64,000 nucleotides of DNA from Actinopolyspora halophila DSM 43834. GTDB taxonomy: Bacteria > Actinomycetota > Actinomycetes > Mycobacteriales > Pseudonocardiaceae. This document shows positions 45,656-54,480 of this stretch, in pieces; position 1 is the stretch's first letter, and each line of letters starts with the position of its first letter. Position numbers and translations under genes: made by a program. Under the pieces are notes generated by a model that was given only the letters and a program-made list of their open reading frames with translations, made no database searches and was not told where the DNA came from. The DNA is taken from the NCBI RefSeq assembly GCF_000371785.1, contig NZ_AQUI01000002.1:1529276-1593275 (forward strand), given 5' to 3'.

Positions 45656-46147
45656 ATGGATGAGCTGACGGCCGAACTCGTAGAGCTTTACCACGAGCAC
45701 TACCGCGAACTGCTGCGGATGGCTCTGCTGCTCGTCGACGACAGGTCCGCGGCCGAGGACGTGGTCCAGGACGCGTTCACGCGCGTGTTCGACTCGAGGG
45801 CCCGCTTGCGCGACCGGGAGAAGGCCTTGGCCTACCTGAGACAGACCGTGCTCAACAGGGCACGGTCACTGCTGCGCAGACGGCAGGTCTCCAAGCGTTA
45901 TCGGCACCGGCTGGTACAGCGTGAACCCGCACCCGACGAGAGCGTCCGAGGGGTGGACCGGACCGTTCTTGCCGAGGCGATCGCCCGGTTGCCCCGACGT
46001 CAGCGCGAGGCCGTGGTGCTGCGTTACTACGCCGACTTCAGCGAGGCTTACACGGCGGAGATGATGAAGGTGACTCCGGGGGCCGTGAAGGCCTACTGCT
46101 CGCGCGGAGTCGCGCGGTTGTCGAGTTTGCTGAGGGAGCGTGTGTGA
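45656..46147 (+). CDS. ECF sigma factor, SigE-like family
   Basis: 163 residues. Sigma-2 is LYHEHYRELLRMALLLVDDRSAAEDVVQDAFTRVF, sigma-4 is LPRRQREAVVLRYYADFSEAYTAEMMKVTPGAVKAYCSRGVARL. The EMMKVTPGAVKAYCSRG recognition helix is typical of the streptomycete SigE-type family. It is coupled (GTGA overlap) to a membrane protein that is a natural anti-sigma candidate. Confidence 0.92.
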   Translation: MDELTAELVELYHEHYRELLRMALLLVDDRSAAEDVVQDAFTRVFDSRARLRDREKALAYLRQTVLNRARSLLRRRQVSKRYRHRLVQREPAPDESVRGVDRTVLAEAIARLPRRQREAVVLRYYADFSEAYTAEMMKVTPGAVKAYCSRGVARLSSLLRERV

Positions 46148-47187
46148 AGGAACGAGACACCGCCCCTGATGAGAGTTCGGAAGAGCTCCTGTTGCGTGCG
46201 GGCATGAACGCCCTCGTCGAGGACGTCGAACCGGAACGGGACTCGTTGGCCGTGTTGCTCTCCCGGCGGCGCCGTCGGTCGGTTTTCCGGTCGGCGGTCG
46301 TCCTAACCGGGGCTGCCGTGGCGACGACGGCCGTGCTGCTGTTCGTGCTGGTGGTTCCGAGCGGCACGAGAACGGCGGGTACCGATCCGATGGGGCTCAC
46401 CCCGGACAGCTATGTCACTCAGTTGAGTGATGGAGTGCTCGCTTCGGTCTCGATCGAATCGGACCGGGTGCTTCGGCGACTCGGAAGGCTCGACGGTGCC
46501 GTCACCGAGATCGCCACCGACCGCGAGCGGGTCTACGCGGCCCCCGCCGACGGGGGAGTCGTGGTCGCCACTCCCGAGGGGACGATTCGTCCGCTGGAAC
46601 GACTCGACGGGGGAACCACCGTGGACGCGCTGGCCGCGTCCGAGGGCCGGGTCGCGGTGGCCAGTGGCAATCGCGTGCTCGTGCTCTCGGAACAGGGGGT
46701 GCGCCGACTCGCGCTGCCCGCGGACCGGATAGTGCGGGACGTGGCCGTCGGTGCTTCTGGGCGACTCGCGCTGGCCGTGGCGCGGCGCGGAGCGGAAGGC
46801 ACCACCGAGCTGCGGCTGGCCGAGGTCGAGGACGGTACGACACGTCCGGTCGACGTTCCCGGAGCCTCCTGCGCTCCGCTGCGGGTGGCGTGGACCTCGA
46901 CGGGACTCGCCGTCCTGCGGCGCGTTTCCTGCACCGGAAGCGGGGACGTGCGGGTCACCACGCTGGATCCGAGCAGTGGTGCCACGATCGGAGGTGGGGT
47001 GCGTTTCGATCCGGAAGTCGCACCGGATGCGGTGGATCGGCTGCGGATGACCAGTGACTCGGCCGATCGGTTGCTGGTGTCGACTCCCGGACGACGCAAC
47101 CGGTTGGTGGCGGGCGGCGGGGTCCGCTCCCTGTCCGCGGTGTGTACGCCGGAGGAGGGCTGTCCCCGGATCGCCGCCGCCATGTGA
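46144..47187 (+). CDS. Membrane protein with extracytoplasmic beta-repeats, probable anti-sigma partner
   Basis: 347 residues from GTG 46144. A cytoplasmic N-terminus of about 48 residues (RAGMNALVEDVEPERDSLAVLLSRRRRR) leads to one transmembrane helix (AVVLTGAAVATTAVLLFVLVV). A 270-residue outer part of short strand repeats (VAVASGNRVLVLSEQGVRRLALPADRIVRDVAVG) suggests a beta-propeller. Overlap with the sigma gene and topology suggest it tethers or senses for that sigma factor; no HxxxCxxC zinc anti-sigma motif is present. Confidence 0.75.
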   Translation: MKERDTAPDESSEELLLRAGMNALVEDVEPERDSLAVLLSRRRRRSVFRSAVVLTGAAVATTAVLLFVLVVPSGTRTAGTDPMGLTPDSYVTQLSDGVLASVSIESDRVLRRLGRLDGAVTEIATDRERVYAAPADGGVVVATPEGTIRPLERLDGGTTVDALAASEGRVAVASGNRVLVLSEQGVRRLALPADRIVRDVAVGASGRLALAVARRGAEGTTELRLAEVEDGTTRPVDVPGASCAPLRVAWTSTGLAVLRRVSCTGSGDVRVTTLDPSSGATIGGGVRFDPEVAPDAVDRLRMTSDSADRLLVSTPGRRNRLVAGGGVRSLSAVCTPEEGCPRIAAAM

Positions 47188-47368
47188 TCCGCTGTCCGCC
47201 GCTACCGGTGCGCGCTTCCAGCAGGCGGTCGTCGCCGGGGCGGTCGGAACGTGGCAGCCACCGAACGTGTTCGGGACACGCCGCTGATCGGGCAATGGAC
47301 CCGTGAGCGTTCCTCCGGTGAAGATCATCGTGGTACAGCGATTCCCGATCGGCGGAGGGGTGCTTCAC

Positions 47369-48052
47369 GTGCGCGCGCATTGGTGGGAGGTTCTCAGGCT
47401 GTGTCGTGTGGCGGGGCAGCGTCCGTACTGGCAGCACGCGGCGGCCTTCGTCGTCTCCGTGTGGACCCTGTGGTGGATAGGTGGGCAGTTCCTGATTCCG
47501 GAAACCGCTCCCTCCGCCTTGGAGATCTGGACGAGTTTGCTCGAACGCGCGGGGCTGCCCGATGTCTCCTGGAGCGACCGGGTCGTGCGGGCCTGGGGAC
47601 AGGCCGGGAGCATGCTGGCCGTTTTCGGCGGGTTGTTCTGGGCGGCCACCACGGAGCGCGGACAGACTCCGGCGTTGATCGGCTGGGTGGCGGTGATGCT
47701 CGCCTCCCAGTACCTCGGTTATCAGTCCGCCGTGATCACGGCTCTGCTCGCCATGGTCGGGTTCGTGCTCGTGCTCTGGGTGGTGTCCCTGGCCAACGGT
47801 CGGTTCGTGGACAGGTACCCCAGGTTGTTGCCCGCCGATGTCTTCCGCGCGGGAGTCACCGCTGCAACGCTTTCGGCCGTTGTTCCGCTGTACGCTCCGT
47901 CGATCGTGCTGTTCAGGCTGTTCCGCCCCTATTTCACCCGTGCACCGCGGATGCTGTCCGCGGTGCACGGTGGTGGGAGACAACCCGCCGTGGGCGGCTG
48001 GAGCAGGGTGACGAGGGATCCCGCGGAAGCCGAGATGGACGAGCCCGCGTAG
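47369..48052 (+). CDS. Multi-span membrane protein of unknown function
   Basis: 227 residues from GTG 47369, with GGCGGAGGGG 8 nt upstream; an in-frame GTG at 47303 lacks such a site. Five hydrophobic segments: AAAFVVSVWTLWWIGGQFLI, GSMLAVFGGLFWAA, LIGWVAVMLASQYLGY, ALLAMVGFVLVLWVV and ATLSAVVPLYAPSIVLFRLF. No family recognised. It may belong with the sigma/anti-sigma pair upstream. Confidence 0.7.
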   Translation: MRAHWWEVLRLCRVAGQRPYWQHAAAFVVSVWTLWWIGGQFLIPETAPSALEIWTSLLERAGLPDVSWSDRVVRAWGQAGSMLAVFGGLFWAATTERGQTPALIGWVAVMLASQYLGYQSAVITALLAMVGFVLVLWVVSLANGRFVDRYPRLLPADVFRAGVTAATLSAVVPLYAPSIVLFRLFRPYFTRAPRMLSAVHGGGRQPAVGGWSRVTRDPAEAEMDEPA

Positions 48053-48479
48053 CGTTGAGTGGGCGGCACCGCGCCACCGCGCGGAGTTCTCGACCGTCGG
48101 AGCCCGCGGCGCGTCCACCTTGCTCCGTGGTCGCTACGGGATGGAAAACCTCGGGGCGACACGCACCGGACATGTCACCTTTCGTGTGTTGTTGGTTGGC
48201 GGGGAACGTTGTGCGGTCCGTCCTTTGTGGTTTGTTCGAGGAACGGCCTTCCCGCGGCTGCGGGCGTTCCGAACTGCTGTTTTCCGGTAGCCGGATGGCG
48301 GCCCCCGGAGGTGCGATCCGGGCGGTTCGGTCCAAAACAATCCTTTGAGGACAGTTTTTCGTCCGCTCGCGCCGGGAGAAGGGCGTGCGGAAGCACGCTT
48401 GTTGTGATCGACTGGGTGTGACGAACTTCGCTTCGAGGTCGTGGTGAGACGTCCCTCGTGGCACAGGCGGAGGTCCACA
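48053..48479. other. Intergenic region before DUF3145 gene
   Basis: No gene supported. GCGCGGAGTTCTCGACCGTCGG at 48078-48099 loosely resembles an arm of the intergenic repeat but is too short to call. AACAATCCTTTGAGGACAGT near 48337-48356 is AT-richer and may lie in the promoter. Confidence 0.35.
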
Positions 48480-48983
48480 GTGAGCACGTCCGAGCTTACG
48501 AGCGGTGTGGTCTACATCCACTCCGCACCCGGCGCGGCCTGTCCGCACGTCGAACGGGCGATCGCGGACGTGCTGGACACCCGCTGCGCGCTGCGCTGGA
48601 CAGCCCAGCCCGCCGCCCCGGGGCAACTGCGAGCCGAGTACGTCTGGTCGGGCGCACCGGGAACGGGAGCCCGACTGGCCGCGGCACTGCTGGCGTGGCC
48701 GGTACTTCGGTTCGAGATCACCGAGGACCCCAGCGCGGGCGTCGACGGGGAGCGATTCAGCCACGTCCCGGACCTCGGGCTGTGGCGGGCCCGGACCGGG
48801 GCCAACGGCGACATCGTGGTGGGGGAGGACCAGCTACGAACCCTCGTCGCGGAGTGCCGGGACGCCGAATCCTTCCGGCACCGGGCCACGGAACTGTTGG
48901 GCAGTTCGTGGGACGAGGCGCTGGAACCCTTCCGGAGCTCCGGGGAAGGTCCCCCGGTCGAACGGCTGCACAGCGTCGGTTGA
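48480..48983 (+). CDS. DUF3145 protein
   Basis: 167 residues from GTG 48480, with GGAGG 7 nt upstream. DUF3145 pattern: VVYIHSAPGAACPHVERAIADVL, LRAEYVWSGAPGTGARLAAAL, LRFEITEDPSAGVDGERFSHVPDLGLWRA, DEALEPFRS. The family is restricted to actinobacteria and is usually encoded beside the fab genes. The function is unknown, but the neighbourhood implies a link to fatty-acid synthesis. Confidence 0.9.
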   Translation: MSTSELTSGVVYIHSAPGAACPHVERAIADVLDTRCALRWTAQPAAPGQLRAEYVWSGAPGTGARLAAALLAWPVLRFEITEDPSAGVDGERFSHVPDLGLWRARTGANGDIVVGEDQLRTLVAECRDAESFRHRATELLGSSWDEALEPFRSSGEGPPVERLHSVG

Positions 48984-49176
48984 CGGGTCCGCGGGAGCTG
49001 CCACCCGACGCGGTCGGTTTCCCGGCGGCGGGTGGCGGACCTTTCTGTCAGCATCCGTGCATCGGCGTTCTCCCGGGCACGGAAACCGTGCGGGGTGAGC
49101 GTCTTCCGCAGGCGGGCGTTTCGGCAGGCCCGCACTGGCGGTGACGGGCGGTGCAGCATTCGGACGGGTGATACCC

Positions 49177-49587
49177 ATGAGTACGAAACTTTTTCTGAAC
49201 CTGCCGGTGAAGGACTTGAGCAGATCGGTCGGCTTCTTCGAGCGGCTCGGCTTCTCGTTCGACCCGAACTTCACCGACGAGTCGGCCACCTGCATGATCG
49301 TCGGCGACGGCATCTTCGTGATGTTGCTGACCGAACCCTTCTTCGCGACCTTCGCGCGCAAGAGTGTGGCCGACGCGAACAGCACGACCGAGGTCATCAC
49401 CTGTCTGGGCTTGGAAAGCAGGCAACGGGTGGACGAACTCGTGGACGAGGCGTTCGCGGCCGGAGCCGGAACGGCCAACGAGGCCATGGACGAGGGGTTC
49501 ATGTACCTGCGCAGCTTCCAGGACCTCGACGGCCATGTCTGGGAGGTCGCGTGGATGGATCCCGAGCAGGTGGTTCCGGGAGGATGA
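49177..49587 (+). CDS. VOC family (glyoxalase/bleomycin resistance-like) protein
   Basis: 136 residues from ATG 49177. Starts STKLFLNLPVKDLSRSVGFFERLGFSFDPNF, then TCMIVGDGIFVMLLTEPFF and YLRSFQDLDGHVWEVAWMDP, the typical paired beta-alpha-beta-beta-beta halves of a single-chain VOC module. Substrate unknown. Confidence 0.88.
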   Translation: MSTKLFLNLPVKDLSRSVGFFERLGFSFDPNFTDESATCMIVGDGIFVMLLTEPFFATFARKSVADANSTTEVITCLGLESRQRVDELVDEAFAAGAGTANEAMDEGFMYLRSFQDLDGHVWEVAWMDPEQVVPGG

Positions 49588-49661
49588 GCAAGTGTGCGGT
49601 GGTTCCCCGCTCCACGGCGGGGAACCACCGGAGCAAGGTCCCCGGCCCCGGTGCCCGCCGC

Positions 49662-50363
49662 TCACCAGGACGTTTCAGGCTTCGTTCCCCCGACGACTCC
49701 GGTGAGCTTTCCGTCCCGGATCGAGACGTGCCGGTCAACCCGGTCCAGGTGCTCGGTGTCGTGCGTGACCATGGCGGTGGCCACCTCGTACCGCCTGGTG
49801 ACATCGGCCAGCAGCTCCACGACGTTCGTCCCGCTGACGTGATCCAGCGCAGCCGTCGGTTCGTCGACCAGCAGCACCTCCGGTCGGGACATCAGAGCGC
49901 GGGCTATGTTGACCCGCTGCCGCTCTCCCCCCGAGAGCCGGTGCGGTCTCCGGTGTTGCTTGCCCGCCAGCCCCACCGCGGCCAGCAGTTGTTCGGCCGC
50001 GTCCCGCGTCTTTCGCGGGGGCTGCCCGCGCATGTGCTGGGTGACCTGCAACTGCTCGGTGGCCGTCAGTGATCCGATCAGGTTCGGCTGTTGGAAGACG
50101 ACCCCGATCCGCTCCAGGCGCAGTCGGGTCGCGGCGGAACGGGAGAGCCGCGTTATGTCGGTGTCCCCGACGATTACCGAGCCCGTGGTCGGAGACAGCA
50201 GTCCGGCGGCCACGGCGAGCAGGCTCGACTTGCCGGATCCGGAGGGGCCGGTCACCGCCAGCAGTTCACCCGGCCACACCTCCAGGGAGACGTCGTCCAG
50301 TGCGGTCGTGCTCAGGTCCCCGTCCGGATAGGCCAGGTTGATCTCGTTCACGGTCAGGCTCAT
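49662..50363 (-). CDS. ABC transporter ATP-binding protein (MacB/LolD-like)
   Basis: 233 residues. Walker A GPSGSGKSS, Q-loop VVFQQPNLI, signature RLSGGERQR, Walker B VLLVDEPTAALD, H-loop MVTHD. The family partners FtsX-type permeases. It is coupled to the permease upstream (4-bp overlap). Probably exports a lipid, peptide or antibiotic, or acts in stress response together with the adjacent two-component system. Confidence 0.93.
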   Translation of the reverse strand: MSLTVNEINLAYPDGDLSTTALDDVSLEVWPGELLAVTGPSGSGKSSLLAVAAGLLSPTTGSVIVGDTDITRLSRSAATRLRLERIGVVFQQPNLIGSLTATEQLQVTQHMRGQPPRKTRDAAEQLLAAVGLAGKQHRRPHRLSGGERQRVNIARALMSRPEVLLVDEPTAALDHVSGTNVVELLADVTRRYEVATAMVTHDTEHLDRVDRHVSIRDGKLTGVVGGTKPETSW

Positions 50364-51448
50364 CGGCCGGCTCCCAACGCTGTGAGCGGGTCCACGGAGG
50401 TGATCCGCCGTACCGCCAGCGCGGCACCGACCGTGCCGAGCAGGATCATCGCCAGTACGGGCAGCAACGTGGTGGAAAGGGTCAGGTTGAACGGCACGGT
50501 TCCCGAGGCGAGCATGCCCAGGGCGACTCCGGCCACGCCTCCGGAGCCCGCGCCGAGCAGCAGCACGATCAGCGACTGGGCGAGCGCGTCGCGCAGCAGG
50601 TAGCCGGTCGAGCCGCCGAGTGCTTTCAGTACGGCTACGTCCCCGCTGCGCTGGATGGTCCAGACCGTGATGAAGGCTCCCACCACGAGTGCCGAGATCG
50701 CGTAGAGCAGCCCCTGCATCATCAGCAGCGAGCCGTTCTCCGAGGAGAACGAGCCGATAGCCGTCAAGCTGTCATCGACGGTGGCGGAGACGGTGTGCGT
50801 GGCGGAGTCCACCGCGGGCAGGTCGGCGTCTTCGTTCGCGTTCACCGCGAGCACGGTGCCCAACGGTGCCCGCGTTTCCGCCGTCCGGTCGGGGCGGAGC
50901 TCGTGCCAGGTGTCCAGCGTGGTCCAAACCACCGGGGTGTGACTGTAGAAGGCGTCCGCGGTGACGTGTTCGACCGTGAGTTCGCCTGCCCCGGTCGACA
51001 CGTGGTCCCCGGCGGAGAGGTCCCGTTCCGCGGCGAGGGAGCGGCTCAGCACGACCCCGCCCGCGGAAATCGTTTCGGGGGCGGCCGGTGCGCCGGGCGG
51101 GGCTCCGAAGACGGTCGCCGCGGCCTCTCCACCGTCCGGAGTGCCCAACCGGGTCGTGCTGATCCCGAGCGGGGTGACATCGTCAACTCCCCGCGCGTTG
51201 CTCCAGGTCGTGCGCTGTCGCTCGGTCACGGAGCTCTCCGCGAAGGACTTCTCGGGCCGTTCCGAGCCCGTTCCGCCGAACACCAGGTGCGTGGCCGGAA
51301 GGTCCTTGATCGCCGAGGTGGATCGATCGGCCAGTCCCGAGGTCAGCCCGGAAAGCAGCACGATCAACAGGGTCATCAGCAGGACGACCGACCCCATCAG
51401 GGCGAAGCGTCCCTTGGCGAAGCGGATGTCTCGGATGGCGACGAACAC
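50360..51448 (-). CDS. ABC transporter permease (FtsX/MacB family)
   Basis: 362 residues. N-terminal helix FALMGSVVLLMTLLIVLLSGLTSG, a large extracytoplasmic domain (about 40-240), then three helices (LLYAISALVVGAFITVWTI, ALAQSLIVLLLGAGSGGVAGVALGML, LLPVLAMILLGTVGAALAV), the FtsX fold. It is divergent from the histidine kinase, with a palindrome in the gap. Confidence 0.92.
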   Translation of the reverse strand: MFVAIRDIRFAKGRFALMGSVVLLMTLLIVLLSGLTSGLADRSTSAIKDLPATHLVFGGTGSERPEKSFAESSVTERQRTTWSNARGVDDVTPLGISTTRLGTPDGGEAAATVFGAPPGAPAAPETISAGGVVLSRSLAAERDLSAGDHVSTGAGELTVEHVTADAFYSHTPVVWTTLDTWHELRPDRTAETRAPLGTVLAVNANEDADLPAVDSATHTVSATVDDSLTAIGSFSSENGSLLMMQGLLYAISALVVGAFITVWTIQRSGDVAVLKALGGSTGYLLRDALAQSLIVLLLGAGSGGVAGVALGMLASGTVPFNLTLSTTLLPVLAMILLGTVGAALAVRRITSVDPLTALGAGR

Positions 51449-51559
51449 GGATCACTTCTCTCCTCGTGCTGTGGATTACCGTTCCACGATCGCCCGAGGA
51501 GCCGGCATCGCCATCGCGCCGGAGTGCGAGATTCGCGTGCCGTGAGGTTGAACCGCGAG

Positions 51560-51575
51560 TCAATCGAACGATTGA
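51560..51575. promoter_or_regulatory. Palindrome between ABC permease and histidine kinase genes
   Basis: TCAATCG-AA-CGATTGA is a perfect inverted repeat in the 176-bp divergent gap. It is a good candidate binding site for the response regulator encoded downstream, allowing it to control both the exporter and its own operon. Confidence 0.5.
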
Positions 51576-51624
51576 TGCGTGAGACGCGTCCCTCCGTGGA
51601 ACCTGGTGGTGAGTACCCGGGGGT

Positions 51625-52893
51625 GTGACGTCACCGGGACGCTGTTCGGAGACCCAGTCCGCCCGCGCGGGAGGTAGCACGCTGTTGACCGGACACGATC
51701 CAGCGGAGTCGATGGTGCTGCGGGGCCTGAGAGCGGCCCTGCACGCTGGGTTCTACTTGCTGCTCGGAATTGCCGCCACACGGTTGTTCGAGACGCACGA
51801 CGCCGGGACGCGGACTGTTGTGGCCCTGTGCGGTGCGGTGCTGCTGGCCGTGCTCTACGCGGCGGGGGCGTTGCCCCCGCACCGGACGTATCCCCGGTGG
51901 GGTGCTCTGCTCTGGTTGGCGAGCGTGACGGTGCTGTGGGCGCTGCTGCTGGCGGCCAGCCCGGATTTCTCCTGGGTTGCCTTCCCGCTGTTCTTCCTGC
52001 ATCTTCACCTGTTGCGGTGGACGCACGCGGTGGTGGCCGTCGCCGTCGTCACCGGACTGGTGATCTCCACGCAGCTGCTTCACGCGGACGGTTTCAGCGT
52101 GGCCATGGTGCTCGGACCGAGCCTGGGGGCAGTGTTCGCCGTGGTCGTGGCCTGGGGATACGCGGCCATCCACGCGGAGAGCCAACAGCGTCGCGATCTC
52201 ATCGCGGATCTGCGCGAGACCCGGGTCCAGCTGGCCAACTCGCAGCACGAGGCCGGAGTGGCGGCCGAGCGCGAGCGGCTGGCCCGGGAGATCCACGACA
52301 CGATCGCCCAGGGGCTGTCCAGCGTGGTGCTGCTGCTGCGCGCCGCGGAGTCCGTTCTCCCCGAGGAGGAGGGGACGGCGCGTTCCCGGATCGCCGAAGC
52401 ACGGTACACCGCTTCGGAGAACCTGGAGGAGGCACGTGGGTTCGTCCGTGAACTCAGGCCACCGGCCCTGCACGATGCCGGGCTCGCCGAAGCGCTGAGC
52501 AGGCTGTGCGAACGAACCGAGCGGGAGTCCGGTCTGCGCTGTGGTTTCAGGCTGGACGGCACGCCGGTTCCGCTGCCAGCCGAATACGAGGTGGCGTTGT
52601 TGCGGGCGGCCCAGGCCAGCCTGTCCAACGTCGTTCGGCACGCGCGGGCCGACACGGCGATGGTGACCCTGGGATACCTGGCGACACGGGTGACCGTGGA
52701 CGTATACGACGACGGGGTGGGATTCGACCCGGACACCCTCGGGAAGTCGCGCGCGGACGGCACCGGTTTCGGGATGCCCGCGTTGCGGGAACGGATCACC
52801 CTGCTCGGCGGTGAACTGGACGTGGAGAGCTCCGAGGGGGAGGGCACCGTGGTCGCGGTGAGACTGCCTCTCGATGAGGAGGTGGACCGGTGA
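51625..52893 (+). CDS. Sensor histidine kinase (NarL-type, HisKA_3)
   Basis: 422 residues from GTG 51625; a TTG at 51685 with GGAGG upstream is a plausible shorter start. Five or so membrane helices occupy residues 38-180. The dimerisation box AREIHDTIAQGLSSVVLLLRAAE carries phospho-acceptor His224. The ATPase has SNVVRHARADTAMV, DDGVGFDP and GTGFGMPALRERI. It overlaps the response regulator gene by 4 bp. Confidence 0.93.
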   Translation: MTSPGRCSETQSARAGGSTLLTGHDPAESMVLRGLRAALHAGFYLLLGIAATRLFETHDAGTRTVVALCGAVLLAVLYAAGALPPHRTYPRWGALLWLASVTVLWALLLAASPDFSWVAFPLFFLHLHLLRWTHAVVAVAVVTGLVISTQLLHADGFSVAMVLGPSLGAVFAVVVAWGYAAIHAESQQRRDLIADLRETRVQLANSQHEAGVAAERERLAREIHDTIAQGLSSVVLLLRAAESVLPEEEGTARSRIAEARYTASENLEEARGFVRELRPPALHDAGLAEALSRLCERTERESGLRCGFRLDGTPVPLPAEYEVALLRAAQASLSNVVRHARADTAMVTLGYLATRVTVDVYDDGVGFDPDTLGKSRADGTGFGMPALRERITLLGGELDVESSEGEGTVVAVRLPLDEEVDR

Positions 52894-53525
52894 GCGACCC
52901 CCTGCGCCTGCTGCTCGTCGACGATCACCCCGTGGTGCGCCGGGGGCTCCGTGCCATGTTCGAGGACCGGTCCGACATGCTGGTCGTGGACGAGGCCTCC
53001 GACGGACGGGCCGCGCTGGACATCCTGCGGAACACGGTCGTGCAAGTGGTGCTGATGGACCTGCGGATGAAGTCCGGGATGGACGGTGTCACCGCGACGA
53101 GGGAGATCACCGCGCTGTCCGAGCCACCTGCCGTGCTGGTGCTGACGGTCTACGACACCGATGCGGACATCCTCGCCGCCGTGGAGGCCGGGGCGACCGG
53201 TTACATGCTCAAGGACTCCCCGCCGGAGCAGCTCTGCGAGGCGGTCAGATCGGCGGCACTGGGGGAAACGGCGCTCGGGCCCGACGTCGCGGCTCGTCTG
53301 TTCGACCGGTTGCGCGCTCCCACCGAAGCGCTGAGCCCGCGCGAGGCGGAGATTCTGCGGTTGCTCTCGCAGGGGTTGTCCAATCGGGCGCTGTCGCGGG
53401 AGCTGTTCATCAGCGAGGCCACGGTCAAGACGCACCTGGTGCACATTTTCGACAAACTGGGGGTGGACAACCGCACGGCCGCGATCAGCACCGCCCTGCA
53501 GCGGGGGATCATCCGCACCGAGTGA
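52890..53525 (+). CDS. LuxR-type response regulator
   Basis: 211 residues from GTG 52890. Receiver: LLLVDDHPVVRRGL, phospho-Asp57 (VVLMDLRM) and the Lys of MLKDSPPEQL. C-terminal GerE helix-turn-helix LSPREAEILRLLSQGLSNRALSRELFISEATVKTHLVHIFDKLGV. It is the cognate partner of the upstream kinase and probably controls the divergent ABC exporter. Confidence 0.95.
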   Translation: MSDPLRLLLVDDHPVVRRGLRAMFEDRSDMLVVDEASDGRAALDILRNTVVQVVLMDLRMKSGMDGVTATREITALSEPPAVLVLTVYDTDADILAAVEAGATGYMLKDSPPEQLCEAVRSAALGETALGPDVAARLFDRLRAPTEALSPREAEILRLLSQGLSNRALSRELFISEATVKTHLVHIFDKLGVDNRTAAISTALQRGIIRTE

Positions 53526-53562
53526 CTCCTGTTGAGGTTTTCCGCCCTCGACGGGGCGCTCA

Positions 53563-53612
53563 CTCGGCGGAACCTCCCGCGATCTCGTGAGCGGTACCCG
53601 ACATCGAGTTCG
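53563..53612 (+). repeat. Intergenic structured repeat, truncated copy E
   Basis: Only the left half is present: CACTCGGCGGAACCTCCCGC, ATCTCGTGAGC and GGTACCCGACATCGAGTT match copies B and C. The right arm (GAGAACCC) is missing, so the outer stem cannot form. Another fragment resembling the extreme left end occurs near 54278-54312 (GGACCGGGCGGTTCC, TTGCTCGGGTGG). Confidence 0.6.
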
Positions 53613-53669
53613 GCGAACGGGGAGATCCGTCCCGTCGGACTCCGGAGGGGCGTATGGCACGCTCGTCAC

Positions 53670-54269
53670 GTGCCACCGAAAACCGGGTTCCGTCGTTGGG
53701 TCCGACCCCTCTGGGTCGTTGCCCTCACCGCCGTGGTTTTGCTGTCCGCGGTTGGGGTCGGGCTGTGGGCGCGCACGTTCTACGGGAATCCCACCGCCTC
53801 CCACGACCGGGTTCCGGAGATTCCGTCGTTTCCGAACTCCGCACAGGACGCTCCCGGCTCGCAACGAGTGTCGCTCGAGAAGGGGGCGCGGAGTCATCCG
53901 GACAGCGGTGCGGTGCGGGACCTGCTGCAGCAGCACTTCGACGCCATCAACCAGCGCAATTACCAGCAGTGGCGCACCACCGTCGTGCGCGCCAAGAGGC
54001 TCAACCAGCCCTACGACCAGTGGATCGACGAGTACGGAACCACCAAGGACGGAACGGTCACCGTGCACCGGATCGTTCGTGGTCCGGAAGGGACGCTTCG
54101 CCTGATCATGTCCCTGGTCAGCACCCAGAGCAAGGAGGACGCTCCGGACGAGATGCCGCTGACCTGTCTGCGCTGGCGCGTGGTGTACCGGGTCGTACCC
54201 GAGGACGGGGAGCTGAAACTCGGGCAGGGGCTGCCGGACAGCTCGCTGACCAACCGCTGTGAAAACTGA
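53670..54269 (+). CDS. Membrane-anchored protein, NTF2-like lumenal domain possible
   Basis: 199 residues from GTG 53670. N-terminal transmembrane helix VRPLWVVALTAVVLLSAVGVGLWA, an unstructured linker, then DLLQQHFDAINQRNYQQWRTTVVRAKRLNQPYDQWIDEY, which resembles the start of an NTF2/Mce-accessory-like fold. A Cys pair (LTCLRW and NRCEN) may form a disulfide. Function unknown. Start uncertain; no clear SD. Confidence 0.75.
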   Translation: MPPKTGFRRWVRPLWVVALTAVVLLSAVGVGLWARTFYGNPTASHDRVPEIPSFPNSAQDAPGSQRVSLEKGARSHPDSGAVRDLLQQHFDAINQRNYQQWRTTVVRAKRLNQPYDQWIDEYGTTKDGTVTVHRIVRGPEGTLRLIMSLVSTQSKEDAPDEMPLTCLRWRVVYRVVPEDGELKLGQGLPDSSLTNRCEN

Positions 54270-54434
54270 TCGAAGTCAAGGACCGGGCGGTTCCGATTGC
54301 TCGGGTGGTCGCGAGCGGCTTCGCCGTTCAACCGACGGGCGGACCGACCGAACGCTCGTCCAATCCGCGCGAGCACCAACGAACCGTCGGCGGAAAGGTC
54401 GGCCCGCGGTCGGGCCACAGTCGGTCCGCAGCCG

Positions 54435-54462
54435 GGCCGGGGCCGTCGTCGGGGCCCCGGCC
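54435..54462. terminator. Stem-loop between convergent genes
   Basis: GGCCGGGGCC (54435-54444) pairs perfectly with GGCCCCGGCC (54453-54462) across an 8-nt loop, 19 bp from the accD stop. Confidence 0.65.
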
Positions 54463-54480
54463 GCGCGATACCTTCCGCTG

